A stretch of DNA of 6,532 nt, from contig DAHVRG010000028.1 of assembly GCA_027322565.1 (NCBI GenBank), positions 1-6,532 on the forward strand, written 5' to 3'. This document shows, one piece after another, positions 1 to 6,488 of the stretch. How positions within the stretch are numbered: position 1 is the first letter of the stretch; the number at the start of each line of letters is the position of its first letter. Under the pieces are notes generated by a model. It was not told the DNA's origin, made no database searches, and saw only the letters and a program-made list of their open reading frames with translations. The position numbers were made by a program, and so were the translations under genes. The DNA is from Georgenia sp. (GTDB lineage: Bacteria > Actinomycetota > Actinomycetes > Actinomycetales > Actinomycetaceae).

Positions 1-1
1 G

Positions 2-829
2 CTCACCGGCCCGACTGCGGAGGCGGCAGCGGAGGCCTGCCGCCGGCTCGCCGGGCACGCACCCCTCGGGGTCGCCTTCTCCGGTGGCGTGGACTCCGCG
101 ACCCTGCTCGCGCTGGCCGTGCGCACCCTCGGGGCCCCGAACGTCGTCGCCGTCCTCGGCGTCTCCCCCAGCCTCGCCACCGACGAGCGGAAGGCCGCGC
201 ACGAGACCGCCGGCGTCATCGGCGCCCGCGTCGTCGAGATCGAGACGCACGAGGGCCGCTCGGCCGCGTACCGGGCCAACGGGCCGGACCGCTGCTTCCA
301 CTGCAAGGACGAGCTGTTCACCCGGATCTCCGACGAGCTCGTCGCGGAGCTCGGGCTCGCCGCCGTCGCCTACGGGGAGAACGCGGACGACGCGAAGCGT
401 CCCGACCGGCCCGGCTCCCGGGCGGCGGCGAACCACCGGGTGCTGCGCCCGCTCTCGGCGTCGGGGATGACGAAGGCGATGGTCCGGGAGGTGGCCCGGG
501 CGCTCCGGCTGCCGGTGGCCGACAAGCCCGCCGCACCGTGCCTGGCCTCCCGGATCCCCCACTTCGAGGAGGTGACGGCGGAGAAGCTGCGCCAGGTCGA
601 CCGGGCCGAGGCGGGGCTGCGCCGGCTCGGCTTCACCGACTCCCGCGTGCGTCACCACGGAGACGTCGCGCGGATCGAGCTGCGCCCCGAGGAGCTCCTC
701 ACCGCCGTGCAGCGGCGCGAGGAGGTGGACCGCGTGGTGCGGGACGCCGGGTTCCGCTTCGCGGCCCTGGACCTCCGGGGCATCCAGTCCGGCGCCTTCA
801 CCCTGCCGCTCGTCTCCGTCGATGGCTGA
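2..829 (+). CDS. larE: LarE, ATP-dependent sulfur transferase of nickel-pincer cofactor synthesis (5' partial)
   Basis: LarE adenylates the carboxylates of pyridinium-3,5-biscarboxylic acid mononucleotide and replaces an oxygen of each with sulfur, giving the dithio ligand that LarC metallates with nickel. The reading frame is open from the first bases and has no start codon ahead of the PP-loop ATP site SGGVDS (bases 80-97), so the start lies just upstream of the window. LarE proteins usually carry about 25 residues before this motif and 26 are visible, so probably only a few residues are missing. The GTG at base 89 is the valine inside the PP-loop and not a start. Other family marks are RCFHCKDELF (from base 290), CLASRIP (from 539) and, near the C-terminus, LDLRGIQSGAF. 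Three cysteines (codons at 293, 302, 539) fit the iron-sulfur class of LarE rather than the single-cysteine sacrificial class; this is an inference. The stop overlaps larB, so the two are probably co-translated. Confidence 0.93.
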   Translation, partial: LTGPTAEAAAEACRRLAGHAPLGVAFSGGVDSATLLALAVRTLGAPNVVAVLGVSPSLATDERKAAHETAGVIGARVVEIETHEGRSAAYRANGPDRCFHCKDELFTRISDELVAELGLAAVAYGENADDAKRPDRPGSRAAANHRVLRPLSASGMTKAMVREVARALRLPVADKPAAPCLASRIPHFEEVTAEKLRQVDRAEAGLRRLGFTDSRVRHHGDVARIELRPEELLTAVQRREEVDRVVRDAGFRFAALDLRGIQSGAFTLPLVSVDG

Positions 830-1514
830 GCTCCCGCCCCGCGGGACCTGGCAGCCCGGCCCCGAGCTCACCCGCATCGCCCGCCTCGACCACGACCGCG
901 CGGCCCGTCGCGGCTACCCCGAGGCGGTCCTGTGCGAGCCGAAGACGGTCGAGCAGGTGGCGCTCATCGCCGGTGAGGTCGCGGCGTCGGGTACCCCGAC
1001 GCTCTTCACCCGTGCCTCGCCGGAGCACGCCGACGCCGTCCTCGCCGCCCTGCCGGACGCCCACCACGTGCCCGAGGCGCGGATGGTCGCCTGGCCGGCG
1101 CAGGCACCCGAGCCCACCGGCGGTCTGGTCGCCGTGCTCAGCGCCGGCACCTCCGACCTCCCCGTCGCCTACGAGGCCGAGCTCACCGCCCGGTACCTGG
1201 GACGGCGCACGGAGCTCGTCGTCGACGTCGGCGTCGCCGGCCTGCACCGGGTGCTGGCCCAGCTCGACCTCCTGCGGGAGGCCCGGGTGGTCGTCGTCGC
1301 GGCGGGGATGGACGGCGCCCTGCCCAGCGTCGTCGCGGGTCTCGTCAGCGCCCCCGTCGTCGCCGTCCCGACGTCGGTCGGCTACGGCGCGAGCTTCGGC
1401 GGGGTCGCCCCGCTGCTGTCCATGCTCAACGCCTGTGCCCCCGGCGTGGCCGTCGTCAACATCGACAACGGCTACGGTGCCGGCCACCTCGCCGCCCAGA
1501 TCGCGGCCTCCTGA
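822..1514 (+). CDS. larB: LarB, NaAD carboxylase/hydrolase of nickel-pincer cofactor synthesis
   Basis: LarB carboxylates C5 of the pyridinium ring of nicotinic acid adenine dinucleotide and releases AMP, the first step of NPN cofactor synthesis in the cytoplasm. The 230-residue product is close to the family length of about 245 and resembles PurE (AIR carboxylase) in its C-terminal two-thirds. Conserved blocks are LDHDRAARRGYPEAV (22-36), the glycine/serine loop LSAGTSDLPVAYEA (106-119), AAGMDGALPSVVAGL (160-174), PTSVGYGASFGG (183-194) and NACAPGVAVVNIDNGYGAG (203-221). Cys205 in the last block (codon 1434-1436) aligns by context with the catalytic cysteine (Cys221) of Lactiplantibacillus plantarum LarB, which forms a covalent pyridine adduct. 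The ATG lies inside the end of larE (8 nt overlap, ATGGCTGA) with no clear Shine-Dalgarno site, suggesting translational coupling. Nothing looks broken. Confidence 0.94.
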   Translation: MAELPPRGTWQPGPELTRIARLDHDRAARRGYPEAVLCEPKTVEQVALIAGEVAASGTPTLFTRASPEHADAVLAALPDAHHVPEARMVAWPAQAPEPTGGLVAVLSAGTSDLPVAYEAELTARYLGRRTELVVDVGVAGLHRVLAQLDLLREARVVVVAAGMDGALPSVVAGLVSAPVVAVPTSVGYGASFGGVAPLLSMLNACAPGVAVVNIDNGYGAGHLAAQIAAS

Positions 1515-1525
1515 GCCCACCCGGC

Positions 1526-1537
1526 TCCGCGCGCGGA
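1526..1537. repeat. 12-bp perfect palindrome just after larB
   Basis: TCCGCGCGCGGA reads the same on both strands and starts 12 bases after the larB stop. It has no loop and no following T-run, so it does not look like an intrinsic terminator. It could be a binding site or simply a chance product of very high GC content. No recognisable terminator was found after larB. Confidence 0.3.
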
Positions 1538-1605
1538 CGTGACCCGGGCGACAACTCCCGGCAACAGTTCACCGCTCAACTTTCCGCTGTGGCTCAATCG
1601 TTGCC

Positions 1606-1629
1606 TGGCCGGTCGTGGGACCTCGGCCA
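1606..1629. promoter_or_regulatory. Imperfect inverted repeat upstream of dctP (possible operator or leader hairpin)
   Basis: The arms TGGCC (1606-1610) and GGCCA (1625-1629) pair, and GGTC (1611-1614) pairs with GACC (1619-1622). This gives nine base pairs around a GTGG loop, with a two-base TC bulge on the right arm. It sits about 30 bases before the dctP Shine-Dalgarno site in the only sizeable non-coding gap (1515-1666). A regulator operator or a 5'-leader hairpin are both possible. The gap also holds a relatively A/T-rich patch (about 1551-1602) with repeated CAAC/CAAT words, but I could not identify a convincing -35/-10 pair. Function is inferred from position only. Confidence 0.3.
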
Positions 1630-1666
1630 CACCGTCCGCAGTGACTCATCAAGGAAGCAGGAGGCC

Positions 1667-2683
1667 ATGAGGCGACACGTGATCGCGGCCGCCACAGCCG
1701 GAGCAGGCGCTCTCGTGCTCACGGCGTGCAGCCCGTCGCTGGAGCCGGGCACGAACGAGGGCGACGTCCTTCATCTCGCGCTCAACCAGACCGAGACGCA
1801 CCCCTCGTACATCGCCCTGGACAACTGGGGCAGGTACATGGAGGAGCAGACGGACGGTCGGTGGACCATCGACATCTACCCCAACGAGACGCTCGGGGCG
1901 CAGGCCGAGGCCATGCAGCTCGTCTCCGACGGGTCGGTGGAGATGGCCATCGTCTCGGGCCCGCAGCTGGAGAACCTCAACCGGGACTTCATCGCGCTCA
2001 ACCTGCCGACGACGTTCGACGACATCGACCACCAGATGCGCGTCATCGCCGAGGAGAGCATCGTCGGGGAGCTGTTCACCTCGCTGGAGGAGACGAACAA
2101 CTTCACCGTGCTCGGCGGGTTCACCCAGGGCAACCGCAGCGTCTACACGACCTTCGGCCCGGTGGAGACGCCCGCGGACCTCGCCGGGATGAAGCTGCGG
2201 GTCCAGGAGTCCGACCTCAACGTCGCGATGGCGCAGGGCCTGGGCGCGTCGGCGACGCCGATGGCCTACGGCGAGCTCTACACCGGCCTGCAGTCCGGTG
2301 TGGTCGATGCCGCGGAGAACAACGAGGTGTCCTACGCGACGCAGCGCCACTTCGAGGTGGCGCCGCACTGGTCCTACACCAACCACCTCGTCGGGCTGGA
2401 CTACCTCATCATCAACACGGCGATGCTCGAGTCGATGACGCCGCAGGACCGGGCAGTCTTCGACGAGGGCTGGGACCGCGCCCGCGACGAGCACGTCGCG
2501 CTGTGGCTCGAGGCCACCGAGGACGCCGTCGCCACCGCGAAGGCCGGCGGCGCGACGTTCCACGAGGTCGACGACACGGTCTTCGACGAGGCCCTCGAGC
2601 CGCTCGCCGAACGCTTCCTCACCAACGACAACCAGTGGCGGATCTACGACGCCGCCCGCGCCGCATCGACGCAGGGAGCGTGA
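1667..2683 (+). CDS. dctP: TRAP transporter solute-binding lipoprotein, DctP family
   Basis: This is the extracytoplasmic binding protein that captures an organic acid or sugar acid and delivers it to the DctQ-DctM membrane pair. The chosen ATG at 1667 is preceded by a strong AGGAGG-type site (about 1658-1664). It gives 338 residues starting with a classic lipoprotein signal: MRRH, a hydrophobic stretch and the lipobox LTAC with Cys21 as the lipidated residue. An upstream GTG at 1589 would bury this signal and was rejected. Family marks include DNWGRYMEEQTDGRW (52-66), GNRSVYT (155-161), ETPADLAGMKLRVQ (167-180) with Arg178 at the conserved carboxylate-binding position, and YGELYTGLQSGVVDAAENN (201-219). 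The substrate cannot be told from this. The fold class covers C4-dicarboxylates, sugar acids, lactate-like acids and others. It is the first gene of dctPQM; 7 bases separate it from dctQ. Confidence 0.94.
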   Translation: MRRHVIAAATAGAGALVLTACSPSLEPGTNEGDVLHLALNQTETHPSYIALDNWGRYMEEQTDGRWTIDIYPNETLGAQAEAMQLVSDGSVEMAIVSGPQLENLNRDFIALNLPTTFDDIDHQMRVIAEESIVGELFTSLEETNNFTVLGGFTQGNRSVYTTFGPVETPADLAGMKLRVQESDLNVAMAQGLGASATPMAYGELYTGLQSGVVDAAENNEVSYATQRHFEVAPHWSYTNHLVGLDYLIINTAMLESMTPQDRAVFDEGWDRARDEHVALWLEATEDAVATAKAGGATFHEVDDTVFDEALEPLAERFLTNDNQWRIYDAARAASTQGA

Positions 2684-2690
2684 GGCCGCC

Positions 2691-3305
2691 ATGGATGCCT
2701 TGAAACGTGTGCTGGACAAGGTTCTGTACTGGGTGACCGTCGTCCTGTTCGCCGCGCTCGTCGTCATCGTCGTGTGGCAGATCGTCAGCCGGCAGGTGCT
2801 CAACAGCCCGAGCACCTGGACCGAGGAGGGCGCCCGGATGACGTTCGTCTGGCTCGGCCTCTTCGCCTCGGCGTTCGTCTTCGGCGAGCGCGGGCACATC
2901 GCCGTCGAGTACGTCGCGCGCAAGCTCCCCGCCGGCGGGGAGCGGGTGCTCGCCGTCGTCGTCCAGGCGATCGTCCTCACCTTCGCCGTCGTCGTCCTCG
3001 TCTGGGGCGGCTGGCGCGCCTCGCAGAACGCCTGGCTGCAGGAGCTGTCCGCGGTGCCGTTCACCCTGGGCCAGATGTACCTCGCGCTGCCGGTGTCCGG
3101 GATCCTCGTCGCGTTCTACGCGCTCTACTACATCGTCGAGGTCGGCAGCGGCCGGACGGCGCCCTACGGCGACCACAGCGACGAGGAGGAGATCGCTGCC
3201 CGGCTCCCCCGAGACCTCGAGGCCGACAGCATCCTCCTCGACTCCGCGGAGTCCCCGGACACCCCCGGGTCCCGCGACGACCGCACCCCGAAGACGGAGG
3301 CGTGA
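2691..3305 (+). CDS. dctQ: TRAP transporter small membrane subunit, DctQ family
   Basis: DctQ is the four-helix membrane subunit that works with DctM to form the sodium-driven TRAP permease. The 204-residue product shows hydrophobic segments at about 11-33, 48-65, 85-107 and 126-150. The family signature STWTEEGARMTFVWLGLF (41-58) lies at the start of helix 2 and FGERGHIAVEY (64-74) follows it. The ATG at 2691 lies 7 bases after dctP with GAGG five bases upstream. The last 50 or so residues (about 155-204) are an extra hydrophilic, mostly acidic tail, including DEEE (164-167) and many Asp/Glu/Pro/Ser. DctQ proteins normally end soon after helix 4. With the usual topology this tail would be cytoplasmic, and its role is unknown. 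The stop codon shares one base with the dctM start, so the two are coupled. Confidence 0.93.
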   Translation: MDALKRVLDKVLYWVTVVLFAALVVIVVWQIVSRQVLNSPSTWTEEGARMTFVWLGLFASAFVFGERGHIAVEYVARKLPAGGERVLAVVVQAIVLTFAVVVLVWGGWRASQNAWLQELSAVPFTLGQMYLALPVSGILVAFYALYYIVEVGSGRTAPYGDHSDEEEIAARLPRDLEADSILLDSAESPDTPGSRDDRTPKTEA

Positions 3306-4612
3306 TGGACCCGGCAACCCTGGCAGGGCTCGTCCTGCTCCTCAGCATCGTCGTCGGGATCGTCTTCTCCGTCCCGATCGCCATCGTCATCGGCACCGCC
3401 TCCATGCTCGCGGCGATCCCGCTCCTCGGCCTCGAGGCAGCCGCGCTCGTCACCGCGCAGCGGATGTTCACCGGGATCAACTCCTTCCCGCTCCTGGCGA
3501 TCCCGCTGTTCGTCCTCGCGGGGGTCATCATGAACACCGGCGGCATCGCCGGGCGGCTCGTCGACGCCGCCAAGGTGCTCACCGGCCGGGCACCGGCGTC
3601 GCTCGCGCAGACCAACGTCGTCGCCAACGCGATGTTCGGGGCCGTGTCGGGGGCGGCGGTCGCCGCAGCAGCCGCCGTCGGGAACGTCATGCACCCGCGG
3701 ATGGTCAAGGACGGCTACGAGCGCCGGTTCGCCGCGGCGGTCAACGTCGCCTCGGCGCCCTCGGGCATGCTCATCCCGCCGTCGAACACGTTCATCGTGT
3801 ACTCGCTGGTCTCCAGCACGTCGATCGCCGCCCTCTTCATGGCGGGTGCGGTCCCGGGTCTGCTCTGGGCGCTCGCCTGCGCGGTCGTCGTCCACCTCCA
3901 CGCCCGCCGACAGCCCGGGAGGCTGCGCAGCGCGGAGCGGGTCACCCTCCCGCAGGCGCTGCTCGTGCTCTGGCGGGCGGTCCCCTCCCTCCTCATGATC
4001 GTCATCGTCGTCGGCGGCATCCTCGGCGGGTACTTCACGGCGACGGAGTCCGCATCGATCGCGGTGGTCTACTGCCTCGTGCTCTCGGCGTTCTACCGGA
4101 CGATCCGGGTGCGTGACCTGCCCACGATCCTCATCGACGCCGGCCGCACGACGGCGATCGTCATGCTGCTCGTCGCGGTCTCGACGGCGCTGTCGTTCGT
4201 CATGTCCTTCGCCCGGATCCCGGACCTCATCTCCGACCTCGTCCTCGGGTTCACCGACAGCGGCACCGTCGTGCTCGTCATCATGATGGTCATCCTGCTG
4301 CTCGTCGGGACGTTCATGGACCCGACCCCGGCGATCCTCATCTTCGTGCCGATCTTCCTGCCGATCGTCACCGAGTTCGGGGTGGACCCGGTCCACTTCG
4401 GCGCCATGGTCGTGATGAACCTCTCACTGGGGGTCATCACCCCGCCGGTCGGGAACGTGCTCTTCGTCGGGGCCCGGATCGCCCGGCTGCGGATCGAACC
4501 GGTCATCACCCGGCTGTGGCCGTTCCTCGTCGCCATCGCGCTCGCGCTGCTCCTCGTCGTCTTCGTCCCGCAGCTGTCGCTGTGGCTCCCGACGACGATG
4601 GGGCTCATGTAG
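3305..4612 (+). CDS. dctM: TRAP transporter large membrane subunit, DctM family
   Basis: DctM is the main transport channel of the TRAP system and couples substrate entry to sodium entry. The ATG at 3305 overlaps the dctQ stop (TGATG) and gives 435 residues, the usual size for a separate, unfused DctM. The frame stays open far upstream, but that part lies inside dctQ in another frame and is not coding. The protein is hydrophobic throughout. Family motifs are FPLLAIPLFVLAG (61-73), MFGAVSGAAVAAAAAVG (110-126), MHPRMVKDGYERRFAAAV (129-146), LIPPSNTFIVYS (156-167), GYFTATESA (242-250), GTFMDPTPAILIFVPIFLPI (335-354) and GVITPPVGNVLF (376-387). Both halves of the internally repeated architecture are present and intact. 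It is the last gene of dctPQM; hairpin-forming sequence follows. Confidence 0.95.
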   Translation: MDPATLAGLVLLLSIVVGIVFSVPIAIVIGTASMLAAIPLLGLEAAALVTAQRMFTGINSFPLLAIPLFVLAGVIMNTGGIAGRLVDAAKVLTGRAPASLAQTNVVANAMFGAVSGAAVAAAAAVGNVMHPRMVKDGYERRFAAAVNVASAPSGMLIPPSNTFIVYSLVSSTSIAALFMAGAVPGLLWALACAVVVHLHARRQPGRLRSAERVTLPQALLVLWRAVPSLLMIVIVVGGILGGYFTATESASIAVVYCLVLSAFYRTIRVRDLPTILIDAGRTTAIVMLLVAVSTALSFVMSFARIPDLISDLVLGFTDSGTVVLVIMMVILLLVGTFMDPTPAILIFVPIFLPIVTEFGVDPVHFGAMVVMNLSLGVITPPVGNVLFVGARIARLRIEPVITRLWPFLVAIALALLLVVFVPQLSLWLPTTMGLM

Positions 4613-4614
4613 CG

Positions 4615-4664
4615 CGGCCGGAACGCCGGAGCAGCGGCCGAAAGGGGCCGGTCCCCTCCCGGCC
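4615..4664 (+). terminator. Possible tandem hairpins after dctM
   Basis: Two GC hairpins can form just after the dctM stop. CGGCCG at 4615-4620 pairs with CGGCCG at 4635-4640 across a 14-base loop. GGCCGG at 4646-4651 pairs with CCGGCC at 4659-4664 across a 7-base loop. No T-run follows, so this is not a textbook intrinsic terminator, although high-GC actinobacteria often lack one. It could end or attenuate dctPQM transcription before nhaA. Chance pairing is common in sequence this rich in G and C. Confidence 0.33.
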
Positions 4665-4682
4665 GCCGGCCCGACATCCTCG

Positions 4683-4688
4683 TACAGT
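4683..4688 (+). promoter_or_regulatory. Possible -10 element for nhaA (TACAGT)
   Basis: TACAGT matches four of six bases of TATAAT, including the key first T, second A and last T. It lies in a short less GC-rich patch 40 bases before the nhaA start. It would place transcription initiation near 4695 and leave a leader of about 34 bases containing the Shine-Dalgarno site AGGAAGG (4712-4718). No good -35 box is present at the usual distance, so this is a weak call. Confidence 0.33.
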
Positions 4689-4728
4689 GGGGCGAGCAAA
4701 CCGCCGCCCCCAGGAAGGTCCTCCGATC

Positions 4729-5949
4729 ATGCCCAGCCGACCCGCGACCCGCCGCGGCCCCGTCGCCGCCTACCGCGAGAAGCTGGGCAACGAGACCTTC
4801 GCCGGGATGGTCCTCCTCGGGGCCGCACTGCTCGCCCTCGCGTGGGCGAACTCCCCGTGGCGCGACGCGTACGCGTCGATGTCCGAGACCACCGTCGGGC
4901 CGGCGGCACTCCACCTCGACCTCAGCCTCTCCGCCTGGGCGGCGGACGGCCTGCTCGCCCTCTTCTTCTTCGTCGTCGGCCTGGAGCTCAAGGAGGAGTT
5001 CGTCACCGGGTCGCTGCGCGACATCAAGACTGCCGCCGTCCCGGTCATCTCCGCATTCTTCGGCGTCGTCGGACCGATCGGCGTCTACCTCGCCGTCCAG
5101 GCGATCACCGGGTCGGGGGTCTGGGACGGCTGGCCGGTGCCGGTGGCCACCGACATCGCCTTCGCCGTCGCCCTCCTCGGCATCTTCGGCCGCGGCTTCC
5201 CCGCCCCCCTGCGCACCTTCCTCCTCACGCTCGCCGTCGTCGACGACCTCATCGGCATCGTCATCATCGCCGTCGTCTTCGCCGGTGGCCTCGACTTCCT
5301 CCTGCTCGGTGCCGCGTTCCTCGCGGTCGCCGTCTTCGCGGTGCTCGTGCGGCGCGGGGTCACCGCGTGGTGGCTCCTCGTGCCGATCGGGATCGTCGCG
5401 TGGGCGTGCATGCACGCCTCGGGCGTCCACGCCACGATCGCCGGCGTGCTGCTGGGCATGGTCGTCCCCGCCGTGGCACGCCGCGACGAGGGCGAGGCGC
5501 TCACCCACCGGTTCGCGGCCCGCGTGGGGTGGATCTCCTCGGGTGTCGTGCTGCCGGTCTTCGCGTTCTTCGCCGCCGGCGTGAACGTCGTCGACGCCGG
5601 CGGGATCCTCGGCGTCGTCACCGACCCGGTCTCCGTCGGCATCTCACTCGGCCTGCCCATCGGCAAGCTCCTCGGCATCTGGGGCGGCACCGCGCTGCTC
5701 GTCACGCTCACGCCCCTCGTGCTCGGCAAGGGGCTCGACCTGCGGGACATGGTCGGGATGAGCCTGCTCGCCGGGGTCGGCTTCACCGTCTCGCTGCTCA
5801 TCGCCCAGCTCGCCTTCGACCCGGGGTCCGTCGAGGGCAGCCACGCCCGCGTCGGAGTGCTGCTCGGGTCGCTGCTCTCCGCCGTCCTCGGCGGTATCGC
5901 GCTGCGGATCCGGGCGCGGGGGCGCCTCGAGGACGCCTCCCGGGGCTGA
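4729..5949 (+). CDS. nhaA: Na+/H+ antiporter NhaA
   Basis: NhaA exchanges internal sodium (or lithium) for external protons across the cell membrane, serving salt tolerance and pH homeostasis. The ATG at 4729 has AGGAAGG ten bases upstream and yields 406 residues, near the 388 of the E. coli protein. Key sites are intact: VATDIAFAVALLG (139-151) with Asp142, matching E. coli Asp133; LAVVDDLIGIVIIA (168-181) with Asp172/Asp173, matching the ion-binding pair Asp163/Asp164; GLPIGKLLGI (308-317) with Lys313, matching Lys300; and GVGFTVSLLIAQ (349-360). GVHATIAGVLLG (232-243) is also typical. In the region corresponding to the E. coli pH sensor the protein reads GLELKEEF (84-91), with Glu89 where most relatives have Arg (E. 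coli Arg81). It could be transcribed on its own or by read-through from dctPQM, 116 bases upstream. Because TRAP transporters use sodium gradients, a supporting role is conceivable but unproven. Confidence 0.96.
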   Translation: MPSRPATRRGPVAAYREKLGNETFAGMVLLGAALLALAWANSPWRDAYASMSETTVGPAALHLDLSLSAWAADGLLALFFFVVGLELKEEFVTGSLRDIKTAAVPVISAFFGVVGPIGVYLAVQAITGSGVWDGWPVPVATDIAFAVALLGIFGRGFPAPLRTFLLTLAVVDDLIGIVIIAVVFAGGLDFLLLGAAFLAVAVFAVLVRRGVTAWWLLVPIGIVAWACMHASGVHATIAGVLLGMVVPAVARRDEGEALTHRFAARVGWISSGVVLPVFAFFAAGVNVVDAGGILGVVTDPVSVGISLGLPIGKLLGIWGGTALLVTLTPLVLGKGLDLRDMVGMSLLAGVGFTVSLLIAQLAFDPGSVEGSHARVGVLLGSLLSAVLGGIALRIRARGRLEDASRG

Positions 5950-5968
5950 CCTTCGGGGCCGCCCAAGG
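5950..5968. terminator. Possible bidirectional terminator hairpin between convergent genes
   Basis: The gap between the nhaA stop and the stop of the convergent minus-strand gene is only 21 bases, and nearly all of it can fold. CCTT (5950-5953) pairs with AAGG (5965-5968) and GGG (5955-5957) with CCC (5962-5964), with one bulged C (5954) and a four-base loop. Its position is ideal for stopping transcription from both sides, but the stem is short and there is no T-run. Confidence 0.38.
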
Positions 5969-5970
5969 GC

Positions 5971-6423
5971 TCAGTACATGAGCTGCCCGATCCAGCTCGC
6001 CACGGCGACGACGAACGCGTAGGTCCCGACGGCGAGGGCCGCGACCGCGGGCCACCGCGGCAGCACCCGCTGACCCAGGGCCACGATGCCCAGCACCACC
6101 GCCCCGACGGCGAGGACGAGGGTGAGCAGCAGGTCGACCGACTCGTAGACGTCGGTGTTCGTCACGCTCGGCGCGGTGACCGCGTAGATCACCTGCCACG
6201 CGGCGAGCACACCGGCGACGGTGACCGCGATCCACCCGAGCCGGTTGCGCGGGGAGTCCGAGCGCCGCGCCCGCTCCGCACCGGGACGGGCGGGGGTGCC
6301 CGTACGGCCGCCGTCGGCGCGCCGCCCCTCACCGGCCGTGCCCGTGCCGCCGGCCACCTGCTCGCCCGGCCGGTCTGCCGCCGCCCCGGACTGTCGCTCG
6401 TCGCTGCCCCGCTCCCGCGCCAT
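5971..6423 (-). CDS. Small three-helix membrane protein of unknown function
   Basis: I do not recognise this family. The ATG at 6423 (minus strand) follows a strong GGAGGAG site at a spacing of about six bases, which decides the start over a longer open frame beginning at 6507. The 150-residue product starts with about 60 hydrophilic residues rich in Arg, Gly, Ala, Glu and Asp that look disordered. Three hydrophobic helices follow at about 62-83, 96-117 and 123-146, and the protein ends shortly after with WIGQLMY. Between helices 1 and 2 is a short polar loop (about 85-95, SVTNTDVYESV). No catalytic or metal-binding pattern is visible, and there is no cysteine or histidine. The bias toward G/C-ending codons and the clear helix pattern support it being real. 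It converges on nhaA with a 21-base gap, so shared regulation is not implied. A small accessory or structural membrane protein is the most that can be said. Confidence 0.78.
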   Translation of the reverse strand: MARERGSDERQSGAAADRPGEQVAGGTGTAGEGRRADGGRTGTPARPGAERARRSDSPRNRLGWIAVTVAGVLAAWQVIYAVTAPSVTNTDVYESVDLLLTLVLAVGAVVLGIVALGQRVLPRWPAVAALAVGTYAFVVAVASWIGQLMY

Positions 6424-6488
6424 GTCTGCTCCTCCCCCACCGGCGGCACACCGCCGCCTCCGGCTCAGCCTGCCACCTCCGGCAGTGG

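Noticed and set aside
1589..1666. Upstream GTG extension of dctP
   Set aside because: It would add 26 residues before a perfect lipoprotein signal and has a poorer ribosome-binding site than the ATG at 1667.
1649..3064. 471-residue minus-strand open frame across dctP and dctQ
   Set aside because: It lies opposite two clear family members and its Arg/Val/His/Leu-rich composition is what GC-rich coding DNA gives when read backwards. No motif or ribosome-binding site supports it.
3164..4396. 410-residue minus-strand open frame rich in Asp, Glu and Arg
   Set aside because: It is the mirror of the hydrophobic codons of dctM; GAC, GAG and CGA-like words arise from reversed Val, Leu, Ile and Ser codons. 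It is not a real acidic repeat protein.
4093..5508. 471-residue minus-strand open frame across the dctM-nhaA junction
   Set aside because: It spans two unrelated genes on the other strand and their intergenic gap, with no start signal or family motif.
4842..5981. 379-residue plus-strand Arg/Pro-rich open frame inside nhaA
   Set aside because: It is an out-of-frame reading of nhaA; the extreme Arg content reflects shifted GC-rich codons.
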